Source: Hordeum vulgare subsp. vulgare (lineage: Eukaryota > Streptophyta > Magnoliopsida > Poales > Poaceae). Taken from it: a DNA stretch of 64,000 nucleotides. Positions 34,700 through 44,059 of the stretch are shown here, one piece after another. Made by a program: the position numbers and the translations under genes. The notes under the pieces are model-generated. The model made no database searches. It was not told the origin of the DNA and saw only the letters and a program-made list of their open reading frames with translations. Position 1 is the first letter of the stretch; the number at the start of each line of letters is the position of its first letter. The stretch spans positions 417,391,081-417,455,080 of the forward strand of contig NC_058518.1 of the NCBI RefSeq assembly GCF_904849725.1. Direction: 5' to 3'.

Positions 34700-34951
34700 A
34701 TGCTGTCGTATGTCATGTACAAGGGTGAGGTTCTCGGAGTCTACGACGACTGGGAGGAGTGTTGGAGACAGGTTCACCGTTTCAGCGGTAACAGTTACAA
34801 AGGGTACACCACTAGGACGGAGGCGGAAGCTAGATACGCGCGCTATCTAGCGGGAGAGAGGAGGGAGCGGTGGAGGAACTGGATGAAGATCAGTTTCATC
34901 GTGATGATGCTCATCGTGACCGCAACCCTCTTCTATGTGATGGTAGTTTAG
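34700..34951 (+). CDS. Small CACTA-encoded protein: RNase H1 N-terminal/viroplasmin-like domain plus membrane helix
   Basis: An uninterrupted 83-codon frame. Residues 3-48 read YVMYKGEVLGVYDDWEECWR then QVHRFSGNSYKGYTTRTEAE. This has the pattern of the Cauli_VI/RNase H1 N-terminal domain: Y-V-x-x-K-G-x-x-x-G-V-Y-x-x-W-x-E-C, then a V-x-x-F-x-G-x-x-Y-K-G-Y core and T-x-x-E-A. In RNase H1 that fold binds RNA:DNA hybrids. A basic stretch (RRERWRNWMK) and a single hydrophobic segment (about residues 64-82, FIVMMLIVTATLFYVMVV) follow, predicting a tail-anchored protein. It sits after the second CACTA gene and just before the right sub-terminal repeats. The sequence before the ATG (ttgtctagtgcatctag) could be a splice acceptor, so it may be a last exon and not a separate gene. 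Function is unknown. Confidence 0.6.
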   Translation: MLSYVMYKGEVLGVYDDWEECWRQVHRFSGNSYKGYTTRTEAEARYARYLAGERRERWRNWMKISFIVMMLIVTATLFYVMVV

Positions 34952-35164
34952 ATATCGACTTGTAATGTGAAGAGAAACTCGCTACTCGCGGTCTCTACAC
35001 TTGTAATGTTCTAACTTTATTCGGTATTTTGAATTCGGAGACTAATATGATGAATTGTATTCGGAGACTAATCTTCTATTGTATTTGATAAATCTGTTGT
35101 TTATATTTCTGTGTGCTAATGTATTTTGTAACCTGTGCAAATATCAAAAAAGCAAAAAAATATA

Positions 35165-35442
35165 TAATGGCCCCAGCGGTAGTACCGCTGGAGCTGGCGG
35201 TAGTACCGCTGGAGGGTCAGTGGTAGTACCGCTGCCACCAGTGGTAGTACCGCTGGGCTCGTGCTGTGAGTGAGGGTACCTTACTAATGGCGCACCACTA
35301 GAAGGTGCGCCATTACTAACTTTCATTAGTGAATGGCCCCAGCGGTACTACCGCTGGGCTCGTGTGGCGCATCGGACAACAGTGCGCCATTAGTAACCAA
35401 GGCTACTAGTGGCGCACCTGTGGGCATAGTAATGGCGCGCCA
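35165..35442. repeat. Right sub-terminal repeats of the CACTA element
   Basis: Several inverted ccagcggtagtaccgctgg units, then tactaatggcgcaccacta and ggtgcgccattactaac copies, mirror the left end. Sequence after about 35,442 belongs to the Athila-like element. The terminal CTAGTAGTG repeat is not present. Confidence 0.8.
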
Positions 35443-36421
35443 TGTTGTACAGGAGCGCTGCAGCCACTGACCGAATAGCTACCTCAAGGAGACGAGCAAC
35501 CTTTGCCTCCCTCTCATACTCTACTGCCTCTCCTCTGGTTATGTAATATCTCTGTTTTACCTGAAAGTCAAAGAAGGCAGGAGCAGGAAGGGTAATATGG
35601 AAAACACGCTGCCGGTTAAATATCAAACGGTATAAGAGGGATTCATCATCCCTCTCAAGGAACTGATAGCGTGTCAAAGCGGTGCGATCAAGGAAAGCTG
35701 TATGAAGCGGGGGATCTCCTTCGCGGATGGGTACTCCAAGAAAATTTGCTATGCGAGTGGCGTAGATCCCACCAAAGAAATCCCCTTCATTAGCATTATT
35801 ATTCAGCCTCCTTGCTATAATAGCTCCCATGTTTAAACTTTTATCACCCGTTACTGCGCTCTTAAGAATACTAAGGCCGGGTGCACAGAGGTGACAATGC
35901 TCAATCTTGCCATTAATGCATCTGCCTATGAAGAGGGCAAAATAATGCAAGGCAGGAAAATGAATGCTCCCCATGGTAGCGTGTGTAATATCTCTAGTTT
36001 CTCCTACAGTTATACCAGAGAAGAAATCTCTAACCGAAGATTTAGGAGGATCATTGAGACTACCCCAAATAGGTATCTTGCAAATTCTATTGAAATCCTC
36101 TAAATCCATGGTATATGATTTGTCATAGAGATCGAACAGTATAGATGTATCACGGCCAAATGAAAATTTGAATCTACGAACAAAAGAGGTAGTGAGAGCA
36201 ACATACTGTTCACATTTATCGGAGATGAATTCTTCGAGTCCGACATTGTGAACAAGTGTATCAAACTCGTCTTTGAAACCTGCCTCAATCATGAATTCAT
36301 CAGAAGGCCATTCGCATGGTTGTACCTGTGTGTTCCTCGATTGGTAAGGATCGGGCTCCCGAATCGCAAGACGGGGACCTCTCTTGGTTGAGGAACCACC
36401 ATGATAGTTTCTCCTGAACAT
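35390..36421 (-). CDS. Athila ORF1-type retroelement protein, C-terminus replaced by CACTA sequence
   Basis: A 343-codon open frame starting at 36,421. It reads RGPRLAIREPDPYQSRNTQV, then CKIPIWGSLNDPP, GSIHFPALHYFALFIGRCIN, GAIIARRLNNNANEGDFFGG and ITLPAPAFFDFQ. This is the conserved protein of Athila-lineage gypsy elements (ATHILA ORF-1 type) found in many Triticeae retrotransposons; its role is not established. The open frame is intact through about 325 residues. The last 17 or so codons come from the CACTA sub-terminal repeat after about 35,442. No signal peptide or transmembrane segment is apparent. It lies downstream of an LTR-like block that could drive it. Confidence 0.75.
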   Translation of the reverse strand: MFRRNYHGGSSTKRGPRLAIREPDPYQSRNTQVQPCEWPSDEFMIEAGFKDEFDTLVHNVGLEEFISDKCEQYVALTTSFVRRFKFSFGRDTSILFDLYDKSYTMDLEDFNRICKIPIWGSLNDPPKSSVRDFFSGITVGETRDITHATMGSIHFPALHYFALFIGRCINGKIEHCHLCAPGLSILKSAVTGDKSLNMGAIIARRLNNNANEGDFFGGIYATRIANFLGVPIREGDPPLHTAFLDRTALTRYQFLERDDESLLYRLIFNRQRVFHITLPAPAFFDFQVKQRYYITRGEAVEYEREAKVARLLEVAIRSVAAALLYNMARHYYAHRCATSSLGY

Positions 36422-36789
36422 CTTCCTTTTCTGAAATTTTCAGTGACCCAAAGGAAAAATGAACAAGGCTTAACTAAACTTGTAGCAACTACTCCCACAA
36501 GTGCTTAGAGGCCATATTATGCATCAAAACTACTTGGGACTAGCTAAAATTAGCATGCAAAGCTCAAGAACAGGGTCACCAAGGCAGCAAAAATACGCGA
36601 TGTATAAAGCACTAGAGCAAAAACTAATTGGACCAATGGAGGAGTCACTTACCAAGGAGCAATTTTCCCAAAACAATTCGGAGAATGGTGCTTTGAGCAA
36701 GGAGATTGAAAATCCTAGCAAGAAGAGCAAGAACACGGGTTTGAGCTGTGAAATGATTTTTTTCTGGAGGTAGGAGAAGCAGATGAGAG
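36422..36789 (-). other. Leader region of the Athila ORF1
   Basis: Non-coding sequence between the LTR-like block and the ORF1 start. It has splice-like motifs (minus strand ccttggtaagtgac near 36,650) and ends in ttttcagaaaaggaag just before the start codon. A spliced leader is plausible but unproven. Confidence 0.4.
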
Positions 36790-37045
36790 CTAGAATGAGT
36801 GGAGGGGGTGCACATGGGCCCCACAAGCCAGGTAGGCGCGGCCAGGGGGTGCCCGCGCCTCCAGGGCTTGTGGCCCACTGGTGTAGCCCCCAGACTTGCT
36901 CTTCGTCCCAGTATTTTTCAAAAAATCCAGAAAAAATCATACTTGATTTTCAGGACGTTGGGAGAACTTTTATTTTTGGGGTACTTTTCCACGGGACGCT
37001 AAAACAGAAAACAGGGAAAACTAAACTAAATCTATCATTTTTCTT
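36790..37045 (-). repeat. Internal LTR-like block in place of pol
   Basis: It shares with the element's own LTR (about 41,150-41,340) the blocks ccacaagcc, aggcgcggccaggggg, cccgcgcct, ggcttgtgg, gtatttttca, tccagaaaaa and gagaacttttattt, in the same order and orientation. Similarity is partial, so it is a diverged or related-family LTR piece and not a recent copy. Confidence 0.65.
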
Positions 37046-37199
37046 CTAAGCAACCGAAGGTGAAATCTTGGAACACAGGTTTGTGACTTCTCGGTTCATC
37101 CATCTCATGGTCATCGAAAGAAATCCGTCAATGAGGTTGATCAAGTCTCCTTGACAATCTTTTTCGAATCGCAAAAGAGAACGGAGAATTTTCGAATAG

Positions 37200-37903
37200 T
37201 CACTAGGTAACCTCAATGGGGATGTGAATCTCCCCAACAAGCAAATCATACTTCATCTTAACAGGAGGAATAGGGCATTCAAATCTCCCAATAAGAATTG
37301 ATGAAATTTTTTCGATAGCATTGATGCAATGTACTCGATATTGTTTCTTCGGAAAGTGCATCGTATGCTCATTACCGTTGACATGGAAAGTGACATTCCT
37401 TTGTTGCAATCTATAACAGCCCCTGCAGTGTTTAAAAAGGGTCTTCCAAGGATGACTGCCATGGCATCGTCCTCGCCAATATCCAAAATAACAAAGTCTG
37501 TTAAGATAGTGACGTTAGCAACCATAACAGGAACATCCTCGCAAATGCCGATAGGGAAAGGAGTTGATTTGTTGGCCATTTGCAGAGAGATTTCAGTGGG
37601 TGTCAACTTATACAGTTCAAGTCTTCGATAAAGAGAGAGAGGCATAACACTAACACCGGCTCCAAGGTCGCATAAAGCAGTTCTAATGTAGTTGCCTTTA
37701 ATGGAGCAAGGTATAGTGGGCATACCGGGATCACCTAGTTTCTTAGGAGTTCCACCCTTGAAGGTATAGTTAGCGAGCATGGTGGAAATCACAACCTCAG
37801 GTATCCTCCTCTTATTAGTCACAATATCCTTCATGTACTTAGCATACAGAGACATTTTGAGCATATCTGTCAAACGCATTTGCAGAAAGACAGGTCTAAT
37901 CAT
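37200..37903 (-). pseudogene. Gypsy aspartic protease region
   Basis: The open stretch from 37,903 has the retroviral-type protease signature in its Athila form: ALCDLGAGVSVMPLSLYRRL, then FVILDIGEDDAMAVILGRPF. The active-site triad is D-L-G and not D-T-G, which is usual in this lineage. A frame change follows near 37,300 and the reading ends at about 37,203. No reverse transcriptase sequence follows. Confidence 0.8.
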
Positions 37904-39934
37904 TTCAACAAATCGCTAAAAATCCTCATTATCCTTTTTCTTGGATGGTTTGGGGGGAAAGGGCATGGGTTTCTGAACCCATGGTTCCCTTTCTTTACTG
38001 TGCTTCCTAGCAGCGAAATCATTCTTATTGTATCTTCTATTCTTAGGCTATGGGTTATCAAGATCAACAGGTTCAATCTCCACATCCTTATCATTGCTAG
38101 GTTGAGCATCATCATGAACATCATTGTTGATATCATCATTAGGCTCATGTTCATCACCAGATTGCGTTCAGCATCAGAGACAGAGACATCGTTTGGACTC
38201 TCAGGTGTAGCAGCAACAGGGTTGCTAGCGTGCAGGTTCCTATCATCTTTCTTCTTCTTTCTAGGATGATTAGGTGCATCAGTGCTAACTCCTTGAGATT
38301 CTTGTTCAATTCTCTTAGGATGACCCTCAGGATACAAAGGTTCTTGGGTCATTCTACCGCCTCTAGTGACGACTCTGATAGAATTGTCATTCAACTCATT
38401 GAGCAAGTCATTCTGAGCTTTAAGTACTTGTTCTACTTGAGTAGTAACCATAGAGGCATGTTTACTCAAGAGCTTAAGATCATTAACATTTCTGTCCACA
38501 CAAGCACTTAAATGACTAAGCATACGAGCATTCTGTTCCAATTGTCTGCTAACTTAATCATTGAAACTCTGTTGTTTGGCAACAAAGTTATCAAATTCAT
38601 CCAAGCATAAGATAGCAGGTTTATCAAAAGGAATATCACTCTCATCGAATCTACGAAGAGAATTTACCTCTACTACTTGTATCGGGTTATCAAGACCATG
38701 GATCTCTTCGATAGGTGGTTGATTTTTGACATCTTAAGATTTAATGCCTTTCTCTTTCATAGATTTCTTAGCTTCTTGCATATCTTCAGGACTGAGGAAT
38801 AGAATACCTCTTTTCTTCGGAGTTGGCTTAGGAGGTGGTTCGGGAATAGTCCAAGCATTCTCATTGCACAAGATGTTATTCAATAGAATTTCAGCTTGTT
38901 CTACGGTTCGTTCCCTAAAAACACAACCAACACAACTATCTAGGTGGTCTCTAGAAGTGTCGGTAAGTCCATTATAGAAGATATCAAGTATTTCATTCTT
39001 CTCAAGAGGGTGATCAGGCAAAGCATTCAGTAGCTGGATAAGCCTCCCCCAAGCTTGTGGGAGACTCTCTTCTTCAGCTTGAGAAAAGTTGTATATTTCC
39101 TGCAAGGCAGCTTGCTTCTTATGGGCAGGGAAATATTTTTCAAAGAAGTAGTAGACCATATCCTGGGGGCTATGCAAACAACCAGGAGCAAGAGAAGTGA
39201 ACCAAGTCTTAGCATCATCCTTTAGCGAGAAAGGAAATAGCTTGAGGATATAGTGGTGGCGGATCTTTTCCTCACTACTGAATAGGGTGGCTATATCGTG
39301 TAGTTTGGTAAGATGGGCTACAACCGTTTCAGACTCATAACTGTGAAAAGAATCAGATTCGACCAGAGTGATTAACTCAGGGTCGACAGAGAATTCATAA
39401 TCCTTATCGGTCACAAAGATAGGCGAAGTAGCAAATTTCGGGCCATATTTCATCCTAGCGTTCAGAGATTTTTCTTTCCACTTGAGGAGTAATTTCTCAA
39501 CATCATAGCAATCCTTACACGCAAGAAAATCCTCAGCTATCTCTCCCTCCATAACATAACGCTCAGGCATATCAGGCAATTCAGGCATAATAGCAGGTTC
39601 TACTTCAATAGTATCAGCAGTTTTAGAAGTATCATCACATCTAGCAGCGACTTTAGCAATTTGTGCATCAAGGAATGCACCTAGTGGCAAAGCAGTATCA
39701 AGCATAGCATCATGAGGCAAAGCAGTATTAGGCATAGCATCATCAGGAAAAAGCAGTATCAAGCATAGCATCATCATAAGCATCATGGGCAGCAGAAGTA
39801 GCATCATCAAGCACAGCCGACATATCAAGATTTCTAGCAGGAGGTGATGTCGCAAACTTACTCATAACTGAAGGTGAATCAAGTGCAGAGCTAGATGGCA
39901 ATTCCTTACCTATCCTCGTAATTGAGGGCAACAC
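37900..39934 (-). pseudogene. Gypsy gag, broken
   Basis: The central open part (39,650-38,734) carries the retrotransposon gag core: AKTWFTSLAPG, then YYFFEKYFPAHKKQAALQEI and AEEESLPQAWGRLIQLLNAL. A Pro-rich basic linker (PEPPPKPTPKKRG) follows. Stops or shifts occur near 39,750, 38,733, 38,550 and 38,050. The 3' part (38,541-37,900) includes a predicted coiled coil and the basic linker to protease. Confidence 0.82.
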
Positions 39935-40015
39935 TTTAGTTCTTCGATCTATCGGATTCCTAATAGTGACCAGCAGACGTAAATCCCAAGTGACTCAAAG
40001 AATATAGTTGTGCTT

Positions 40016-40032
40016 CCCCGGCAATGGTGCCA
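40016..40032 (-). other. Primer binding site of the Athila-like element
   Basis: The minus strand reads tggcaccattgccgggg, 11 bases after the 5' LTR end. It resembles the tggcgccgttgccgggg primer site of this gypsy group, with C-to-T type changes. Confidence 0.65.
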
Positions 40033-40043
40033 GAAAAAGGTCT

Positions 40044-41428
40044 TGATAACCCACAAGTATAGGGGATCGCAACAGTTTTCGAGGGTAGAGTATTCAACCC
40101 AAATTTATTGATTCGACTCAAGGGGAAGCCAAAGAATATTCTCAAGTATTAGCAGTTGAGTTGTCAATTCAACCACACCTAAAAGATTTAGTGTCTGCAG
40201 CAAAGTATCAGTAGCAAGGTAGGGTGATAGCAGCAGTAGCAACAGTAACCAGTAGCAGCAAAGTAACAGCAGTAGCAACAGAGTAACAATAGCAGTAGTG
40301 ACAGCAGTAGCAGCAAAGTAACGTCGCAAGGACCAGTAGTAAAAGACTCGTAGGCGTTGGATTGGTGATGGATGATTATGCCGGATGTGATTCATCATGC
40401 AACAGTTATAACACGGAGAGATATGTAACTAGCTCCAATCCATCAATCTAATGTAGGAATGTATTCCGTATGTAGTCATATGTGCTTAGGGAAAATAACT
40501 TGCATGACATCTATTGTCCATCCCTCCCGTGGCAGCGGGGTCCTAATGGAAACTATGGGATATTAAGGTTCTCCTTTTAATAAAGAACCGGACCAACGCA
40601 TTAACACTTGCTGAATACATGAACTCCTCATACTATGGTCATCTCCGGGAGTGGTTCCGGCTATTGTCACTCCGGGGTTGCCGGGTCATAACACATAGTA
40701 GGTGACTACAACTTGCAAGATAGGATCTAAAACACACATATATTGGCGACACCATAATAGGTTCAGATCTGAAATCATGGCACTCGAGCCCTAGTGACAA
40801 GCATTAAGCATGGCAAAGTAGTAGCAACATCAATCTCAGAACATAGTGGATACTAGGGATCAATCCCCGTCAAAACTAACTCGATTACATGATAGATCTC
40901 ATCCAACCCATCACCGTCCAGCAAGCCTACGATGAGATTACTCACGAACGGTGAAGAGCATCATGGATTTGGCGATGAAGGAAGGTTGATGATGACGATG
41001 GCGACGATCTCCCTTCTCCGGAGCCCAAAACGGACTCCAGATCTGCCCTCCAGATGAAGAATAGGAGGTGGCGGCGCCTCCGTATCGTAAAACGCGATGA
41101 ACTCTTCTCCTTGATTTTTTCTGGGCGAGACGGACTAAATAGAGCTGAGATTGGAGGCGGTGGAGCGTTGTGGGCTCCACAAGCCTGCCAGGCGCGGCCA
41201 GGGGGCCCGCGCCTGATGGGCTTGTGGGCTGACGGCTCCACTTCCTTCGCCGATTCTTGCGCCAGTATTTTTCATTAATTCCAGAAAAATTCTCCGTAAA
41301 TTTTCATGTCATTCCGAGAACTTTTATTTGTGCGCAAAAACAACACCATGGCAATTCTGCTGAAAACAGCGTTAGTCCAAAAGAAGGGCAAAAGAGTTCG
41401 TAAAAGTAGATACGACGGAGACGTATCA
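40044..41428 (-). repeat. 5' LTR of the Athila-like element
   Basis: 1,385 bp. It starts TGATACGTCTCC on the minus strand and ends gtgggttatca. It is shorter than the 3' LTR because of a shorter minisatellite at about 40,240-40,320 and a deletion of about 38 bp near 41,376. Confidence 0.9.
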
Positions 41429-41433
41429 ACTGC

Positions 41434-42153
41434 CCCTAACCACTGGGCTACATCAGAGTAGTTGTTCTACTAGGGGCAGTAATCGAGATGAGTTGCCTCT
41501 ACAACTTAGCAACATCAAGGAAATCAAAACTGAAAAGGGGGCGCCAGGGAATCGAACCCACGACCTCAATCGTCGTGCGTGCAGCTAACCAGTCGACTAC
41601 AGAGGGGGGTATGTCAAAACGGGGGTTTCACCGCAGATGGCCACGCATCAGGGCGTCTTCCCTGCTGGAGCAGAGGAACGCTGGTGACGGCCTCGTCAGT
41701 GCAGCACCATATCCACGCATCAGCTAGGTGTTGGTGCTACGCCGCTGCTACTACTGCTGCATACTGCATCTACTACCTATTGCTATCGCTGCAGCTGCTA
41801 CGTACTACTGCCACGCTGCGCACTGCTGCTACGTCCGGTGCGCTGCTGCTGTAGCTTGCCACCGATTGGTGCAAGTCCGACAGGAGGTCGAGATCTACCG
41901 CCGCTGCTACCAGAGAGAGGGGACACGGAGGAGTCGGGGCTATGCTCACCTAGATCCAGGGGAAGGAGATCGTCGCGACGAGGAGGAGAAAACATCGATG
42001 AAGTGGTGCAGAAGAAGGTTTGCCGGAGTAGCCGCCGAAGAGGACGTCGGGGATGTCGTGGAAGCAGCCTCGTCACCGGATCTTTTCGAAAATGGGGCCT
42101 CCGTCGTGCTCTCTTGCTCCTGGCAGGTCGAGGGAAGGAGGAAGGCGTGGATC
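41434..42153 (-). repeat. Second piece of the large solo LTR
   Basis: It lies between the Athila-like element and the minus-strand copia. It includes the D-arm half of the first tRNA-like relic and a second tRNA-like segment, followed by a CTG/CTA-rich stretch at 41,720-41,860. Open frames here are Cys/Arg-rich by composition and not recognisable genes. Confidence 0.6.
41538..41608 (-). repeat. tRNA-like segment inside the large LTR
   Basis: On the minus strand, tgtagtcgactggttagctg resembles an A-box/D-arm and gtgggttcgattccctgg a B-box/T-arm, 25 bp apart. Flanking bases do not complete an acceptor stem, and no standard anticodon arm is clear. It is likely a tRNA-derived relic with possible Pol III promoter boxes. 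Confidence 0.5.
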
Positions 42154-43947
42154 TGTTGGGGAACGTTGCATGGGAAACAAAAAATTTCCTACGCACACGA
42201 AGACCTATCATGGTGATGTCCATCTACGAGAGGAGATTAGATCTACATATCCTTGTAGATATCTAAGCGGGAAGCGTTCAGAAACGGGATTGATGTAGTG
42301 GTACAGCTTCATGATTCAAATCACCGTCGTCCCACGATCCGTTCCGATCTAGCGCCGAACGGACGGCACCTCCGCGTTCAGCACACGTACAGCTCGATGA
42401 CAATCTCGGCCTTCTTGATCCAATAAGAAAGACGGAGAAGTAGGTGAGTTCTCCGGCAGTGTGACGGTGCTCCGGTGGTGGTGATGATATACTCGTGCAG
42501 GGCTCCGCCCGAGCTACGTAGAAATCCGATCTAGAGGCAAAACTATGTGGAATAGGTTTGAGTTGCACGTGGCAAAGTTATGTCTCAAAAAACCCTAAAC
42601 CACCAATATATGTAGGAGGAGGGGAGGGGCTAGCCTTGGGGCACAAGGGCCCCAAGTGTGCGCCGGCCGAAGATGGAGGAGGACTCCTCCTCCAATTTAG
42701 TTTGGGAAGGAGGAGTGCTCCTCTTCGTTCCCACCTCCCTCTTTCCTTTTTTTCTTTCTTTCCTTTGGTTTTTTCACATGTGTTTCCATAGCCTTCTTGG
42801 GCTGATTCCACCAGCCCACTAAGGGCTGGTGCGCCACCCTAAGGCCATGGGCTCACTCCCGGGTGGGTGGGCCCCTCCCGGTGAACATCCGGAACCCATT
42901 CGTCACTCCCGGTACACTGTCGGAATTGCCCGAAACTTTCCGGTAACCAAATGAAACCATCCTATATATCAATCTTCGTTTCCGGACCATTCCGGAAACC
43001 CTCATGACATCTGTGATCTCATCCGTGACTCCGAACAACATTCGGTAACCACACATATAACTCAACTATACTAAAACATCATCGAACCTTAAGTGTGCAG
43101 ACCCTACGGGTTCGAGAACTATGTAGACATGACCCGATACACTCCTCGGTCAATATCCAATAGCGGGACGTGGATGCCCATATTGGATCCTACATATTCT
43201 CCAAAGATCTTATCGGTTGAACCTCGGTGCCAAGCACTCGTATAATCCCGTATGTCATTCCCTTTGTCCTTCGGTATGTTACTTGCTCGAGATTCGATCG
43301 TCGGAATTCGCATACCTATTTCAATCTCGTTACCAACAAGTCTCTTTAATTGTTCCGTAATACAAGATCCCGTGACTTACACTTAGTCACATTGCTTGCA
43401 AGGCTTGTGTGTGATGTTGTATTACCGAGTGAGCCCCGAGATACCTCTCCGTCACACGGAGTGACAAATCCCAGACTTGATCCATACTAACTCAAGGGAC
43501 ACCCTCGGAGATACCTGTAGAGTACCTTTATAGTCACCCAGTTACGTTGCGACGTTTGATACACACAAGGTATACCTACGGTACCAGTGAGTTATATGAT
43601 CTCATGGTCATAGGAATAAATACTTGACACGCAGAAAACAATAGCAACAAAATGACACGATCACATGCTACGTTCATAATTTGGGTCTAGTCCATCACAT
43701 GATTCTCATAATGATGTGATCGAGTTATCAAGTGACAACACTTGCATATAGTCAGAAAACCTTGGCTATCCTTGATCAACTGGCTAGCCAATTAGAGGCT
43801 TGCTAGGGACATTGTTTTGTCTATGTATCCACACATGTATCTATGTTTTCATTCAATACAATTATAGCATGGATAATAAACGATTATCTTGAAACAGGAA
43901 ATATAATAATAACTATTTATCATTGCCTCTAGGGCATATTTCCAAGA
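42154..43947 (-). repeat. 3' LTR of the minus-strand copia
   Basis: Plus strand starts tgttggggaacgttgcatgg. The inner border reads ccaaga where ccaaca is expected, so the terminal TG has mutated. It is followed at 43,948 by gtctcccacttgcac, the complement of the polypurine tract. Confidence 0.93.
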
Positions 43948-44059
43948 GTCTCCCACTTGCACTAGAGTCAATAATCTAGTCCTCACATCTCCATGCGATT
44001 TACATTGTAATAAATCTGACACCCATACAGTTCTGGTGTTGATCATGTTTTGTCCGTGG

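Larger units (their letters stand above)
20531..35442 (+). mobile_element. CACTA (En/Spm) DNA transposon, right terminus missing
   Basis: The left end starts CACTACTAGAAAAATGCC, followed by many inverted copies of ggtgcgccattagtaa, the sub-terminal motif of Triticeae CACTA elements. The same motif reappears at 35,280-35,442 with tagtaccgct repeats, but the expected right terminal repeat (a CTAGTAGTG end) is absent. The element then runs directly into the Athila ORF1, so the right end is lost and the exact border is uncertain by a few tens of bases. It encodes relics of both usual CACTA proteins plus a small intact ORF. A young copia (23,716-32,304) interrupts it. Confidence 0.88.
18755..41428 (-). 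mobile_element. Athila-lineage gypsy retrotransposon lacking pol, invaded by CACTA
   Basis: Minus-strand element with LTRs at 40,044-41,428 (5') and 18,755-20,192 (3'). Flanks are actac (18,750-18,754) and actgc (41,429-41,433), a 5-bp duplication with one transition. In sense order it carries a primer site, gag, an aspartic protease, an LTR-like block, an Athila ORF1-type gene, the CACTA insertion and a polypurine tract. Reverse transcriptase, RNase H and integrase are absent. LTRs start TGATACGTCTCC, as in Triticeae elements of the Jeli/Latidu type. It was mobilised by other copies, or lost pol after insertion; the sequence does not decide between these. Confidence 0.85.

Noticed and set aside
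41538..41608. Functional tRNA gene
   Set aside because: A- and B-box-like parts exist, but acceptor and anticodon stems do not pair, and it lies within an LTR.
41728..42216. 162-codon frame with Cys/Tyr then Arg/Glu-rich parts
   Set aside because: Composition follows CTG/CTA repeats; the frame runs across the ggatc junction into the neighbouring copia LTR.
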